Positions 1-10,442 of a stretch of DNA of 64,000 nt are shown here, piece after piece. Under the pieces are notes generated by a model that did no database searches, was not told the DNA's origin, and saw only the letters and a program-made list of their open reading frames with translations. The stretch comes from Hyaloscypha bicolor E (taxonomy: Eukaryota > Ascomycota > Leotiomycetes > Helotiales > Hyaloscyphaceae), in assembly GCF_002865645.1 (NCBI RefSeq), contig NW_020194672.1, positions 59,902 to 123,901 on the forward strand, given 5' to 3'. How positions within the stretch are numbered: the stretch's first letter is position 1; each line of letters opens with the position of its first letter. Position numbers and translations under genes: made by a program.

Positions 1-460
1 CCTCTCCCTTCCCGTCCTTTCCCCAACCGGGAATTTTCTCATAGGGAGTAACCATGATACCAGCTGAATGAACCAAGATATCGATTCCTCTTTCTTTTAC
101 TACCCCTTTCACTTCTTCAACGCATTTTCGTACTGATTTCTGATTTGACAGATCCAGGGGGACGAAATGTACGGCTGTGGAAGGCGATATGGAATGTATA
201 GAGGTGATCAAAGGCTCTAATTTTGCTTTCGACCGACCTGTGAGAATCAAGATTGAAGGCCGTCCGGAGGCGAGGGTTACCGCAGTTTCTGCTCCGATTG
301 AATTTGGGGATGGGCCTGTGACGAGGACTTGAGGCTTCTTGTCAGTCTCTTTTCTCTCCTGCTTGATACGGCTTAGGTACTTACTGGTTTTGCCTTCTAC
401 GCGCTCTTTGAATGCTTCTACGACCTCCGCACCTGTGCTTGAGAAGTTCCAGCGCGTCAT
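1..460 (-). CDS. Short-chain dehydrogenase/reductase, 3' part outside window
   Basis: An uninterrupted minus-strand reading frame of 153 codons starts at an ATG (458-460) and runs off the left edge. It reads MTRWNFSSTGAEVVEAF at the N terminus, then a Rossmann-type segment VLVTGPSPNSIGAETA, then LILTGRS (the beta2 and cofactor-specificity region), LDLSNQ, and DILVHSAGIM, which is the NAG-like motif with His-Ser in place of Asn. These are hallmarks of classical SDR oxidoreductases of the retinol-dehydrogenase/WWOX-like fungal type; the catalytic YxxxK lies beyond the window. A lysine- and glutamate-rich stretch (SKYLSRIKQERKETDKK) sits between the N terminus and the Rossmann fold. It begins with a GTAAGT-like string, but the frame is open through it and no acceptor in the right phase leaves a normal-sized intron, so I read it unspliced. 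Substrate unknown. Confidence 0.8.
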   Translation of the reverse strand, partial: MTRWNFSSTGAEVVEAFKERVEGKTSKYLSRIKQERKETDKKPQVLVTGPSPNSIGAETAVTLASGRPSILILTGRSKAKLEPLITSIHSISPSTAVHFVPLDLSNQKSVRKCVEEVKGVVKERGIDILVHSAGIMVTPYEKIPGWGKDGKGE

Positions 461-1090
461 TGTGATGTCCGATGGATATGGAGTTCGTGATTTTGTGAGT
501 GAGGTGGAGATTGCGGGACTGCAATTCAAAAGTTCCAAAGGATGAAATGTTTTGATTCAGAAGAAAGTGAATTTTTTGAGAAGCTTTAAAGTGAAAAACG
601 AAACTGTTTATATACTTCGTGGCTGTAAGTATGTGGCTTAATCATCGTCAAAGTCCGGGCGGACAACACCCACCTGCGGCATTGCGGCCGACTTCTTGCA
701 GCTGAGCGAATGCAAATCCGATGCCTAACTCCGCGCCCCTTTCCGTTTCCGCACCTGCATCAAATGACGCAAGCAACCGCTGAAAACGAGATCTGATCGT
801 TAATTTATGCCTCCTTCTTTTCTTTTTTGGAATCCCTTTGTCTTCTGTCTGCGATTAAAGATTGGCTGCTTTGCAACAGTGCAAAGGCACTCGCCCTGGG
901 GCAGGTTATTACGTGGTTAAGGATCAAGAGTTCTACGCGAGAAAACTCTGAAAATGCGAAATTGCGAAAGTGCTCAGAATTTGGTGTGTAACCACACCAA
1001 AATCAAGTACATAATCACGTGCAAGCTAAGTACTTATAAAAAAAACTCATTATTTCTTTTACTTCTCTACTTAAATAATCGCTTTTTAAT
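461..1090. other. Intergenic, upstream of the SDR
   Basis: No supported gene. This should hold the SDR promoter. Short A/T runs occur near 1038-1090, just before the first MITE. Confidence 0.5.
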
Positions 1091-1536
1091 TACGGAGGTC
1101 GCGGCCATAAGTCTTGCAAGCGGCAGGGATGAGTGCCAAGCCTCAGGAGGTCACATGTAGCTGGCCTAGCAACGAACATTAAGGGCTCGATAGCCTGTAG
1201 GAATGTTGGGTTTAGCAATGTCTATCCCTTCGTCCGGCGAGACATAGTCCACGCTAGTAAAGGGGCCTGGCTCAGGGCGAAAAGGTGATAGATGACTAAT
1301 AACTTTTTAAGCAAAGGTATGACTTTACAGTCTGAGCTAGGCCCCCTTGCTAGCGTGGACTATGTCTCACCGGACGAAGGGTTAAGGCCAGTGCGCTATA
1401 TTTTAACCCCTGAACGCCTGCAAGGCCTTGTAGTTACAGCGCTTCCGGTTGCTGTCCAACGGCCCTGCCACCTAAGCGAGAAGTGACACCGACCCTGGTA
1501 ATTGGAAGACTAAACCTTATGGCCGCGACCTCCGTA
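1091..1536. mobile_element. MITE-like foldback element with TA target duplication
   Basis: A 442-bp element (1093-1534) has perfect 19-bp terminal inverted repeats, CGGAGGTCGCGGCCATAAG at 1093-1111 and its reverse complement at 1516-1534. It is flanked on both sides by TA (1091-1092 and 1535-1536). A second pair of inverted arms lies deeper: 1226-1274 pairs with about 1332-1383 at high identity around ACATAGTCCACGCTAG. The whole unit is therefore a long imperfect hairpin. No coding capacity is visible. TA duplication and TIRs fit a non-autonomous Tc1/mariner-like (or pogo/Fot-like) element. The family name is not recognised. Confidence 0.8.
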
Positions 1537-1764
1537 GAAGGGATCACCCACCAACCGCCCAAACCCCCTTCCCGCTCAACTTGGATTTTGGAGACCTTAA
1601 CGCTACAAAATCGAAAAATTAATGTGATATTCGCAATGTTTCGAGTATTCTCTATAATCTGGAAACTTTTTAGAATTTTCCAAAGACTTTGAAAAATCGA
1701 GAAAATTTTGGTGGGGTAGGCGTGGGCGGAAAGGGTTTGGGCGGTTGGTGGGTGATCCCTTCTA
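1535..1764. mobile_element. Second MITE-like element with TA target duplication, abutting the first
   Basis: A 226-bp element (1537-1762) has perfect 30-bp terminal inverted repeats at 1537-1566 and 1733-1762. They begin GAAGGGATCACCCACCAACC and similarity continues imperfectly for about 10 bp further in. It is flanked by TA (1535-1536 and 1763-1764), and the left TA is shared with the right TA of the neighbouring element. The interior is AT-rich and non-coding. The TIR sequence differs from that of the neighbour, so two families mobilised by TA-targeting transposases inserted side by side. Confidence 0.82.
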
Positions 1765-1964
1765 GTTTTCTCGTTTAAAACTTTTGATCCTTAACGGCCT
1801 GAAAACCCGTACTCGCCCGCTCGTAGCCCCGAACCTCAAACTCTATATCATTTGCTCGAAATAAACGAACTGATACTCCATCGCATTGTTTTGTTACAGT
1901 GTCAACTAACCCTCAACTTCCACACATAAAATCTGTACATTCTCCCCCCGTTCCCACCAACCCC

Positions 1965-3065
1965 TCACGTACCAGCCGGTCCCAACCCTTCAATCCAAAC
2001 ACACTGACACCTCCCCAGCTCACTATTGAAAACCGGGTGCATCTCACTAATACAATACAAACCCGTACAGCCCGTCCCAGTCGCTGGAGGTAAAGCCGCT
2101 GGCGCAGTAGCAACAGGAGGAGCAGCCACCGGCGCCGTCTGGTAAAAAGGAGGAAGTGCCAACGACGCGCTCACCGTCTGGAAGGTAGTCGGCCGATGCG
2201 TTGGAAATGTAGGCGAGATGGGCGGGCCAACTCTCGTTCCGCTGAGGGTAGGTAAAGTCGTAAAAGGGAGATCAGTGATCGGTGGTGCTTGCTTCGCTAC
2301 CGAATTGGTGGTCGGTGGTAACTGTTTGATTATGCTTGAAGTTGTCGGCGGCAATTTCATTACAATCGTTGGAGTTGGTGTGTCATCAGAGAAGGCGGAC
2401 ATGTCCTCGCAAGTACAGGCCATCGTTGAGAAGTTGTAGTAGGTGGTGAGGGGTAGGATGCAGGTGAGTGAAGGACAATCGAGATCACAGCCACAGCTCC
2501 CTGTTGTCGTGTGGTATACGGGATGGTATCCACCTCTGCATTTAATAAGGGGGCAGGATTCTGCTAATGGCCATGTTGCCACACAGGTACAGGTATCTCG
2601 ATCCATTGTGCTTCCTGCTCCGCAAAACACTTCGGGACAGATGGCTGGCGGGAGCGATGTTTCTCTTTTCGAGACTTTGCCTATCAGGGAGGGAGGTATC
2701 TCGGTCGGCACGGGCATGATACCCGTTCCGAACTCGCAGGTGCATTTCCCGGTCTTGTTGTCGTAGGATTGGTGGTGTAGCGCGTCGCATATTAGGTTTG
2801 CGCATTGTGGGGGGATAATCTTGCAACCGCAGGTATTGAAGACTTCGTTGAAGACGGGGATGGCGGGAGGGGTGCAGGGGAAGGACGTGCAGTAGGAGTC
2901 GGGATTTACTTGGCGACGTATGTTATCTGAGAATTGATTCTTAGTTTTCTTGATTCATTGGAGGAACGAGGAGGACTCACTTGTCGTTGAACTTGGATTG
3001 GGAAGAGCATCAGCAAGTCCGCTTAGCCCTATGGCCAGGAGACACGAAATGGTTAGACACCTCAT
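1965..3065 (-). CDS. Secreted protein with six C-x4-C...C-x-C modules
   Basis: Two exons, 2981-3065 and 1965-2926, are joined across a 54-bp GTGAGT..CAG intron and give about 348 residues. The start MRCLTISCLLAIGLSGLADA is a clear signal peptide, followed by a dibasic Arg-Arg at residues 32-33 that could be a Kex2 site. The mature part holds six modules of the form C-x4-C-x(10-14)-C-x-C: CTSFPC..CGC, CANLIC..CTC, CPEVFC..CTC, CPLIKC..CGC, CPSLTC..CTC and, after a Pro/Thr-rich linker with PPTT/PPIT repeats, CTGLYC..CQC. The even, paired cysteines suggest one or two disulfides per module. I do not recognise the family. A cell-wall-associated or effector-like extracellular protein is an inference from architecture alone. 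The start and intron are supported by the signal peptide and the frame continuity of the cysteine pattern. Confidence 0.8.
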
Positions 3066-3602
3066 GTTCGACAGATTGATAAATTGGAGATCAGTTTGCC
3101 AGACCGTCCGCAAACTTAATTTATCGACCTTCAGATGGTTAAGGAGAATGGGTCCCCGCTCCGACTTCTTATAAGATTTCATGCGGCACGGTTTGGGATT
3201 GTTCGGAATCAGAACCCGTTCAGCCTTCCAGGCTGATGTCAATACGTAGAGTCCCACTAACTTGGCACTTTAATCCAGTCCTAAAAAGAACGTCGCGTGG
3301 CTCCGAACCCCGCGATTTCAGAGGAAGCTAATAAAGAGATCTATGAGCCTATGGATAAATTCCCGATTTCAATCAATTATCGGCACCGTGGTCAAGATCG
3401 ACCTCGGTGGTTCGGCGCTGTCAGGAGATGCTTAGATGTTGGTAATCTTACTTGAAAGGGTCGTGCATGCTAGGACATAAATCAACAACACACTGTGAAC
3501 TGACTTGGAACTACCAACAGGACATTATAGAGAGAGGCACGGAGACTTTCACTTGGTATCTTGGAAGATCAGAGCACATTGGTCGGATGATTGACAGAAA
3601 TT
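3066..3602. other. Intergenic
   Basis: No supported gene. It contains the promoter side of the cysteine-module gene. Nothing else is recognisable. Confidence 0.4.
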
Positions 3603-4581
3603 TCAAGCCAGATCTGAATTCGCCAGTTCTTCGTGACCCCATGAGCACACCATACTAACCAGATCCCCCAGTCGATGATCAGGGGCGCGATACTTCGCTA
3701 GAAACTTGAGAACCAAATCAACAAAACCACTCGGATTCTCTTCCGCTATTCAGTGTCCAGATTCCGGTACTAGATCCGTAGTGTAATCCTCACACATCTC
3801 CAACAGCATACTTTCCATATCCTGAGCGAAGGGGCCAAGTTCTCCAGTAAGACCAAAAAAAGGAACTTTGCACTTGCCCTTCCCCATCACACCTTTCAAG
3901 TTTTGATCAGCATCTAGTTCGAACGCCTCATACACCGAGAAAGCAGCTCGAAGTGCTCTAGGCTGCGCATATATCCTCGCATAGTGATCCGGTGCATCTG
4001 GAGGAATCCCACTCGTATTGTATAACAACCTTTCGGAAGTGCTTGAGACACTATCTCTCTTCCTCTATGACGAGCTATACTACAAGATCGATCTAAGATT
4101 GAAACGCAAAATAAAATAGCAACCTCGATCCATATTTGTCTTCGTAAAAGGTGGTGCCTGGAATCAGGCGCCACCCCGAATGGCGGCGTTGACGGATGAT
4201 GGGTACCGAAAGGCGAAGGCATGTGCGATCATGCCTCCAATATCATGTCCGACGACATAGATTGGCTTCGTGATGTGAAGATGGTTTTGAAGGAGATGTT
4301 ACAGATCGTCGGCAATCAATGCTTTGGTGTAGCCGTGGGGAGGATGTGAAGAGTTACTGTGGGAAGTGATATCTGGTAAGATCTCACGAGGTGGTAGCCA
4401 GCTTCGGAGAGCGGTTTTAAGACCTGGCGGCATTGGTAGATGGTTTCGAGAAATCTGTGAATGGGAATAATGAAGCCTTTCTCTTCAGGTTGAGGAGATG
4501 GGCAGTCGATGTGGAGAGGCGAACGACTTCGCCATCCGTGGTGACTTTTACGATGTGCTTCCAGGGGCCTGCCAAAGCCAT
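3603..4581 (-). pseudogene. Decayed alpha/beta hydrolase (haloacetate dehalogenase/epoxide hydrolase-like)
   Basis: Fragments of one alpha/beta hydrolase lie in order on the minus strand but in different frames. They are a start MALAGPWKHIVKVTTDGEVV (from 4581), then PSPQPEEKGFIIPIHRFLET with QVLKPLSEAGYH, then HPPHGYTKALIADDL followed by a stop, then HLLQNHL and the nucleophile elbow YVVGHDIGGMIAHAFAFRYP (G-H-D-x-G), a frame jump to IPGTTFYEDKYG, and the C-terminal part ending ESGH-stop-IAEENPSGFVDLVLKFL. Conserved positions have decayed: HGFPE reads HRFLE, DDL is followed by TAA where a Gln codon would fit, and the codon after the catalytic-His SGH is TGA. There are at least two frameshifts and two nonsense changes, so it cannot encode a working enzyme. 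The Asp elbow suggests a dehalogenase-like ancestor. Confidence 0.85.
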
Positions 4582-4599
4582 TTTGATCTGAATTCAAAG

Positions 4600-7500
4600 G
4601 GTATCTTGGAAAGAAACTAGAGAGCTCAAAATTTTGGCATTTGCTGGGATCTCTTGCGTGTACATCTTCAGCGGCATAGTTCTCCAGTCGGAGTGAGATG
4701 ACAGGTCCCGAGACTTCGGAGACTGTCGAACTGGCGAGTATTAAAGAAGTTTCATCGGATCAAAACATAAACAAGATCAATTAAAAAATACCCCTCGAGA
4801 ATCACAATCAGTCCGCGAATGCATAGGTCAAACGCCAAAGAATATGATTCCCACTCTGCACTGGGAGGCGGCGGGTTCGTTGAACGTCGATGTCATCTCT
4901 GTTGTACGTCAAAGTGTGTCCCGGTGAATAAGCGGGACTTGTGCCTGCCTCTGATATGGCGTTGAAGACTGAATTGGCGTAACGAGAGAATGCAAATGGC
5001 AAAATTGTTGTTGAGAAGATATGAAAGGTGTGAAGTAGATGAAAATTGAAATGAGATTTCAGCCACCACTCCGAGGTCGGCTGACTCATCGGGGATGCCA
5101 AGATTTCTCCTTCTTCTTCTTCACCTTTTCCTCTTACCGACATCCCCCGCCTCTGGCTCCCTCCCGCCATCCTTCAGAATAAGTCACACCAAACCCTTCT
5201 GGCTGCGCGGTAGTCGGTCAGACGGAATCCGAGTCTGCCACGGTGAAGCTTTCACGACGCCCGCTCAAAGCACGGTTGTCATGCCTTTCTCCCTCAGACC
5301 GCCTCGTGAGGCTGTCAAGCTCCACAGACCAAACGTGATCGGTGAGCGAAATCCGACACCCTTCATCCAGAATCACATGATCGGTGAGGTGGAAATCAGG
5401 CCATGGCGCTGCTCGGTGAGGAGAAACTGCCTGGCAAGGCGTATTTTTGCTTACTTTCAGCTCGTCACACCATCGGTCATCGGCAAGAAACCCGTAAGAG
5501 ACAGGATTGCAAGACCCTCTGGTTCACACAAGCGTGGGCTTCTCTACCCCCCTGTTCGTACAGCTTTGCCTCACTTCAAGAAGCTGAGTAGATTTAACAC
5601 GGCATCCACAACCCTACATTACAGCTTAGCCTTCCTTTATTTTGTTTCTCTCCTCTCAGCTTACTCCTACCACCAAAAATCTAACGTCGATACTGTCCAT
5701 CAAAAATGTCATCGCCACTACCTCACCACCTTACATCTGTTTGACCTCTGATGAGACGAGCCTCTGGTTCCGCCGAAGGTAAGGTATAACTGCGCCTAGA
5801 TATCTCAGCAGCGGTGGATGAGGCGAAGGGTTATGGGTGTGCTTCCCCAAACGATCAGCAACAAGTGTTTCTTAAGATCTGTACTATCAGTTTGTTAGTA
5901 TGGACATCCACCAGCCGCTCATTACTGACATAACCACCTCCCTATTAAATTCTCTAACAGTCTCCCTTCCTGGGCTTGTCATCTATGGTAAAGCCCCTCA
6001 CGCACCAGCAGCCGAGGTATACCAGGAACGAACGTCACTCTCACGGAGGTAAACAAAAACCGGCAGACAAGGAAATTCTGCATTGACTTAGCGACATATA
6101 GGCAGAGACCAGAGAGTCGAAGAGGACCTGCTTTGCGAGAATTATTGAATTCTAATGTCCCTAGATCTAGCGAGCCTCGACTTCCGAGGAAGAACATCCC
6201 AAGAATCTTTTCCAAAGCCCCAAAACAACTTTCTGTTACTTTGTTCGCATGCAGTCACTCATACCCATAGCCCTACCTTTGGGTCAGATGCGGGAAGGTG
6301 AGTATCTTTGGATAATGTCTACAAGATCACGAGTGTTGAGTCGCGTAGTTACTTTCCCAGACTTCTGCTACAACAGCCTTCTATCTTCATTCTTCTTGCT
6401 TCCCGCCTGTCAATTACTCTGTCAGATTGGGTTCAAAGATATTCTACAGATTAAATTTTACACGCACATCTTTCGAAGACCGCAGAATCGAACTTGTCCC
6501 AGAATTGAGATTTTTGGTTTCACAATATTCTGGCTTGTTGGAATGACGCTGAGGTGGTGGCGTAGACTCCCCAAACGCTTTCTCACATGAGCGGTCAAAG
6601 TTCACCCAGTCCTCCAACTCCTACATTGATAGCCTGGTCAGAAAAAGTCTCCAGAGGTCGGACACAGCAGCTGAAGTCACCTACTGGATTCCCCTGAGCC
6701 AAAAGATCCTCAAATACTGCATCCATTGTGTTGTTATAGCACTCCATGTCCCGTCATCGAACCCAGATTATTGATATCGACGGGGTCTCGAAGCTGCGTA
6801 TCTTCCTGTGAAGTTACACTTTCGATTGAGGGTCTTCACGTGAACTGGTCGCTGTTTGGAAAGGACACACCATTGAGGTTGATATTTAAACAACCCAGTC
6901 CGTGCTCTATCTGAGCTCGGGATAAAATTGACCAATTACTCGCACATCCGAAGTCAGATGTGACGGCGTATTGTTGAATCTACATTTGTCTAGGATGATT
7001 CGAGGAAGTGGCCAGGAATCTGCCTCGCCAAGGCGAGGAGAATGCACGGTTACGCTCGGTGAGTGAAACTTGCCTTCACCACATGATCGTTGGACCATTG
7101 GAGGTAAAAGCCATGATGGCAAAGTGCATGCAGGCAAAGCATACCCACGAGTTGTCGTAACTGGTGAGGAAGCAGACAGAGTCACATGATCGGTGAACAA
7201 TTTGCAAGTAAGTGCCTTACGGCATAGTTCCACGCAACCGTGGCACACCACTTTATTTTCTCTATTCCTGACGCGTATTTGTGGTCAAAGGCTACGACTT
7301 GCTAGCAGGCCGTGGTTCTTCATTGATCTGGTTGGCGGAAGCTTCCTGGCAGCTATTTCATAACAGCTGGTGGTGGGGCTGTCTACCTTACGATACACTC
7401 ACGGCCCCGTCTTCAAATTCGTTCTACTTTGGAACCACGGTGTTCAAAACTTTGGTGTTAACCCTCAATTGCCAGACTCTAGCATGAAATGGTATGCACA

Positions 7501-8340
7501 ATGGACACCCAACTCAACCCACCTTCCAAGCTCAGGCACGATAGCGAGCCAGCCTGTCCCTACTCAGGGTATTGTGCCAGCTGCAACTGCTCCTGTTACT
7601 TGAAACCAGCCCTATTGGGTAGGCAGCGGCACAACCATGAGAGTTCATTCCTAGTTGGATCCTACGGCCCACGCCAACGCACTCCAAAGACTCTGCTCGC
7701 CTTCCATCTGTACACTCTTCGAATAATTGGAGAGAATTTAGCAACCGTCGAACTGAAAATCATCCATTTCCCTCGACAGCAACACTCCACGTCTCCAGCC
7801 TTGCAAAATTCAAATGAAGCCCAACAAGGCGACCAAGCTAGATCCTCTTCGACAAGGCAACCCGAGGGTCTGAGGGCATCCCATGACAATATATATCCAA
7901 ATCCTCGATCCTACCGAAGCTGCACTTTCGTTGTATGGCAGTTTGTGCATCTTGGAACACCGCATTCCGGACACGCACTGACCATGATATCGATGCCCGA
8001 GCACCCGCATGCACACTATTCGGGCGTTCGTCAGGTTCGATGAAATGAGGCTGTGCCATCGGGCAGTAACTCACACATTGCCATATATACACGTATCTTC
8101 GCTTCGGCCCCTGGTAGAAGACCGGTTAGTATCGCATGTCAATTCAAAACTAATGCAACACAGAGTGCAGACTTTAACAGGTCATACACTCGACTTACCT
8201 GCGGCATGGCTTTCTCAAAACGCTAACGATAATCCGAATCTCGGTCTTTGTGATGCAGAAGTAACTCACAAGCGCGTTGGCACAAGCAGCCCGGGATGCT
8301 GCAAAGCCTACGAAGGCGGCGGGCATTAAAATCCGTCCAA
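4600..8340. other. Gene-poor stretch, no supported gene
   Basis: Several open frames exist here (for example 5095-5751 and 7489-8043, plus strand) but none shows a recognisable domain, conserved motif or convincing intron structure. The former begins with a hydrophobic segment but then becomes compositionally random. A 15-base word TCACATGATCGGTGA occurs at about 5374 and again at about 7184, with shorter GATCGGTGAG copies nearby (5338, 5411). Decayed genes are possible. I cannot name any. Confidence 0.4.
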
Positions 8341-8749
8341 ACTCGGGATTTGGGAAGTCTAGGGGCTGCGCGGTTATAAATGTCTCGCAATTTCTCCCTA
8401 AATTTAATCGCTATAAAATTCTTGGAAAAGATTAACGTGCTATTTTTCTGTTATGTAACACTCTTATAGAAAGTTTTGGGCGTTGCGTTGGGGATTGATG
8501 CACTTTCCGCATACGAAGGCGCGCCGAAACGAAAACCGTCCGTTTCGCTAAGCGAGAGTTTTGAAAATTATTCCCTCACCTTTAAAAAATCGTAATAAAA
8601 TTCCCTAAAAGTTCAGAACCACGAAACTATAACAAAAGATACTTTGACTTCTTTTCTATTATACAAAGCTTAATTTAAAGTATTCGGACTTGGTAGTGCT
8701 ACGATGCGCAATTTTCAAAAACTAGAGATTTTGGTGTTCCTTGCCTTAG

Positions 8750-8935
8750 GCGAAAATGGACGGATTTGCGACAAGAGCGCGAAGACGAGATGCAGGAACT
8801 CGGACGCTGAGTCAGGAGATTGCTAGAAGGAGACCATGGGAAGGAGATTGTGCCGAACCCAAAGAAGGGGGAGGAGGTGGAAAAGGAGTGGTGGGATTGC
8901 CCGATTTGTGGAAGGCCGCAAAGTGCGAGTGAGAC
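8750..8935 (+). pseudogene. Possible gene fragment with half a zinc finger (WWDCPICGRPQ)
   Basis: One plus-strand frame reads an acidic/basic segment (DLRQEREDEMQELGR, a stop, VRRLLEGD) and then VEKEWWDCPICGRPQSASE before the frame enters the repeat at 8936. The CPICGRPQ string resembles the first half of the UBZ-type zinc finger I remember from fungal Y-family DNA polymerase kappa. The second half (His..Cys) is missing, as is the polymerase. This would be a truncated duplicate captured beside a repeat. The identification rests on memory of one short motif and is weak. Confidence 0.3.
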
Positions 8936-8990
8936 GCCCCGGTGTCGATTAGGGGTGTCGATTGGGGCCACACTAACCGAAATCAGCAAG
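8936..8990. repeat. Copy of the GTGTCGATTGGGG terminal repeat
   Basis: The word GTCGATTGGGG occurs twice in tandem (the first copy reads GTCGATTAGGGG), followed by CCACACTAACCGAAATCAGC and AAGCGCTT. The same order of words is seen at the left end of the TIR element at 30231, so this is a related element end or solo terminus. I could not find its partner end nearby. Confidence 0.6.
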
Positions 8991-9462
8991 CGCTTTCACC
9001 GGTGGGCTCGACAATAGTGGTGTTCCTGAGTTTGCAGCCACGAATTCATCCATGACCAAAGGGTCGCCAATAAATCCTTCCGCACCTTCACCCGGTACTC
9101 TCTCACAGCAGACTGTTTCGTAGGAGAGATACATGAGATCTTGGGTGACTCAGGTGAGGACTTCAAGCCCTTGTGTGTAAGCCCAGCCAACAGGGCTAGG
9201 GAACGATAGTGTCGACAGAGCAATGGTGTCTTCTGTAGACACGGAGGATGAGAGCTTGGCAGTACATATGGTGTTTCGAGAGAAGAATTCTGATAGGCTG
9301 GTTTCGGATTTTCTAGAATCTTTCTTATACTGCACGCCACAGAGTAGAGAAGAGATGGAAACCAATACCGGACTTTTAGTCTAAGATCACCTGACTCGCT
9401 ACCGGATTTAAAATTTCCCTCCACGCTTCACCCGTTTCCTTCATCAACATCTCTTTGCAAAG
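8991..9462. other. Intergenic
   Basis: Upstream region of the ACT-domain gene. No gene seen. Confidence 0.4.
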
Positions 9463-9900
9463 ATGGATACAGAGTCCGCTGCGTCTGGTGAAACCAATCT
9501 CACGACATTGGTTTCCACTCTCAAGTTGACAATGAGCCCCGAAACCTTCGTATTCATCACCATCCCAGGTTTGAAGCTCCCACCGCCATCTCTTCAAATC
9601 CAAATGTCCTTTCGAGAAGCAGAAGGCACCACAATAATCACCACTCAAGACTCGGCTGATACTTGCCACATCGAATACACATTCCCATGCAAGATGATCA
9701 CCCTCAATGTCCACTCCAGCCTCGAAGCAGTTGGTTTCATGGCCGCTATCAGCACCAAGCTTGCCGAAAATGGGATTGGGGTCAACCCTGTCAGCGGCTA
9801 CTACCATGACCATTGCTTCGTCCCACTTGGAAAGGCAAATGAGGCCATGAAGGTGTTGCAAGACTTGGCTACAGAGGCACAGAATAAAAGTAAGGCATGA
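9463..9900 (+). CDS. ACT-domain protein of the COG3602 type
   Basis: Single-exon gene of 145 residues. The layout matches the small ACT-fold proteins of COG3602: an N-terminal GETNLTTLVSTLKLTMSPETFVF segment, SFREAEGTTIITTQDSAD, then the second ACT unit CKMITLNVHSSLEAVGFMAA with ISTKLAENGIGVNPVSGYYHD and HCFVP. The GYYHDHxFVP and TLxVHSSLEAVG strings are the family's signature, and the length is normal. ACT domains usually bind small ligands such as amino acids, but this family's ligand is not known to me. No signal peptide or membrane segment, so cytosolic. The ATG follows a compact upstream region and is the first in frame. Confidence 0.85.
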   Translation: MDTESAASGETNLTTLVSTLKLTMSPETFVFITIPGLKLPPPSLQIQMSFREAEGTTIITTQDSADTCHIEYTFPCKMITLNVHSSLEAVGFMAAISTKLAENGIGVNPVSGYYHDHCFVPLGKANEAMKVLQDLATEAQNKSKA

Positions 9901-10442
9901 ATGTCGAATCCGAACTCCGACACGTGATGCAGTGAGGAACCCGCAGGCTTGGGACCCCACCCTTGATGGATGGAGGGGTATATCAGGATCAGTCGATATC
10001 GACGTTTTTAGCCATACAGCACATACACTGTCAGCCCGGCGAATCGAAATAGCGTCCGCGCCTGTCTCATCGATCTGCCCCGGGTTGTTACGTTACATGC
10101 TTTCCTTTTTTTCTCTCAAGGTTGCAGTAGCTTCACGCGGGGTGCTGTGCATCTTTTGATATCTTGTGCAACCTGCCAACTTCACCTTCATCACCTGACG
10201 AAGAGGCCAGGACCACAACTTCTGGATCAGGCTGAGAGGGCCACTTGAGCCAGAAACGAGAGATAATTACATAGCAAACCCCGGCTTCACCCACTCACCA
10301 GGAGTCAACATCTTCTCTCCCCACCAAGTCTCTAAAACAACCTCCACTCCTCCACCACATTACCATTGACATCACTTTTACATACGCATCGTGATCCACC
10401 ATCAACCCTCAGAACATTGTCAACTTCAACCACTCACCCAGA
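9901..10442. other. Intergenic
   Basis: Between two plus-strand genes. Pyrimidine-rich (CT, CA) tracts precede the dioxygenase start, as is usual for strongly expressed fungal genes. No gene seen. Confidence 0.4.

Noticed and set aside
349..384. GTAAGT donor-like string inside the SDR frame
   Set aside because: The only in-phase acceptor leaves an intron of about 36 bp, too short, and the frame is fully open without splicing.
5095..5751. 218-codon plus-strand open frame beginning with a hydrophobic segment
   Set aside because: The rest has random composition, no conserved motif and no support from neighbours. The hydrophobic start comes from a CTT/TTC-rich tract.
7489..8043. 184-codon plus-strand open frame
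   Set aside because: No recognisable domain. Overlapped by several equally long frames on the other strand, as expected by chance.
8484..8500. TTGGGGATTGATGCAC as a partner terminus for the repeat at 8936
   Set aside because: The word order differs from GTGTCGATTGGGG in either orientation, so it is not a matching end.
9376..9960. 194-codon antisense frame over the ACT-domain gene
   Set aside because: Sense strand is the conserved COG3602-type protein. The antisense has no motif.
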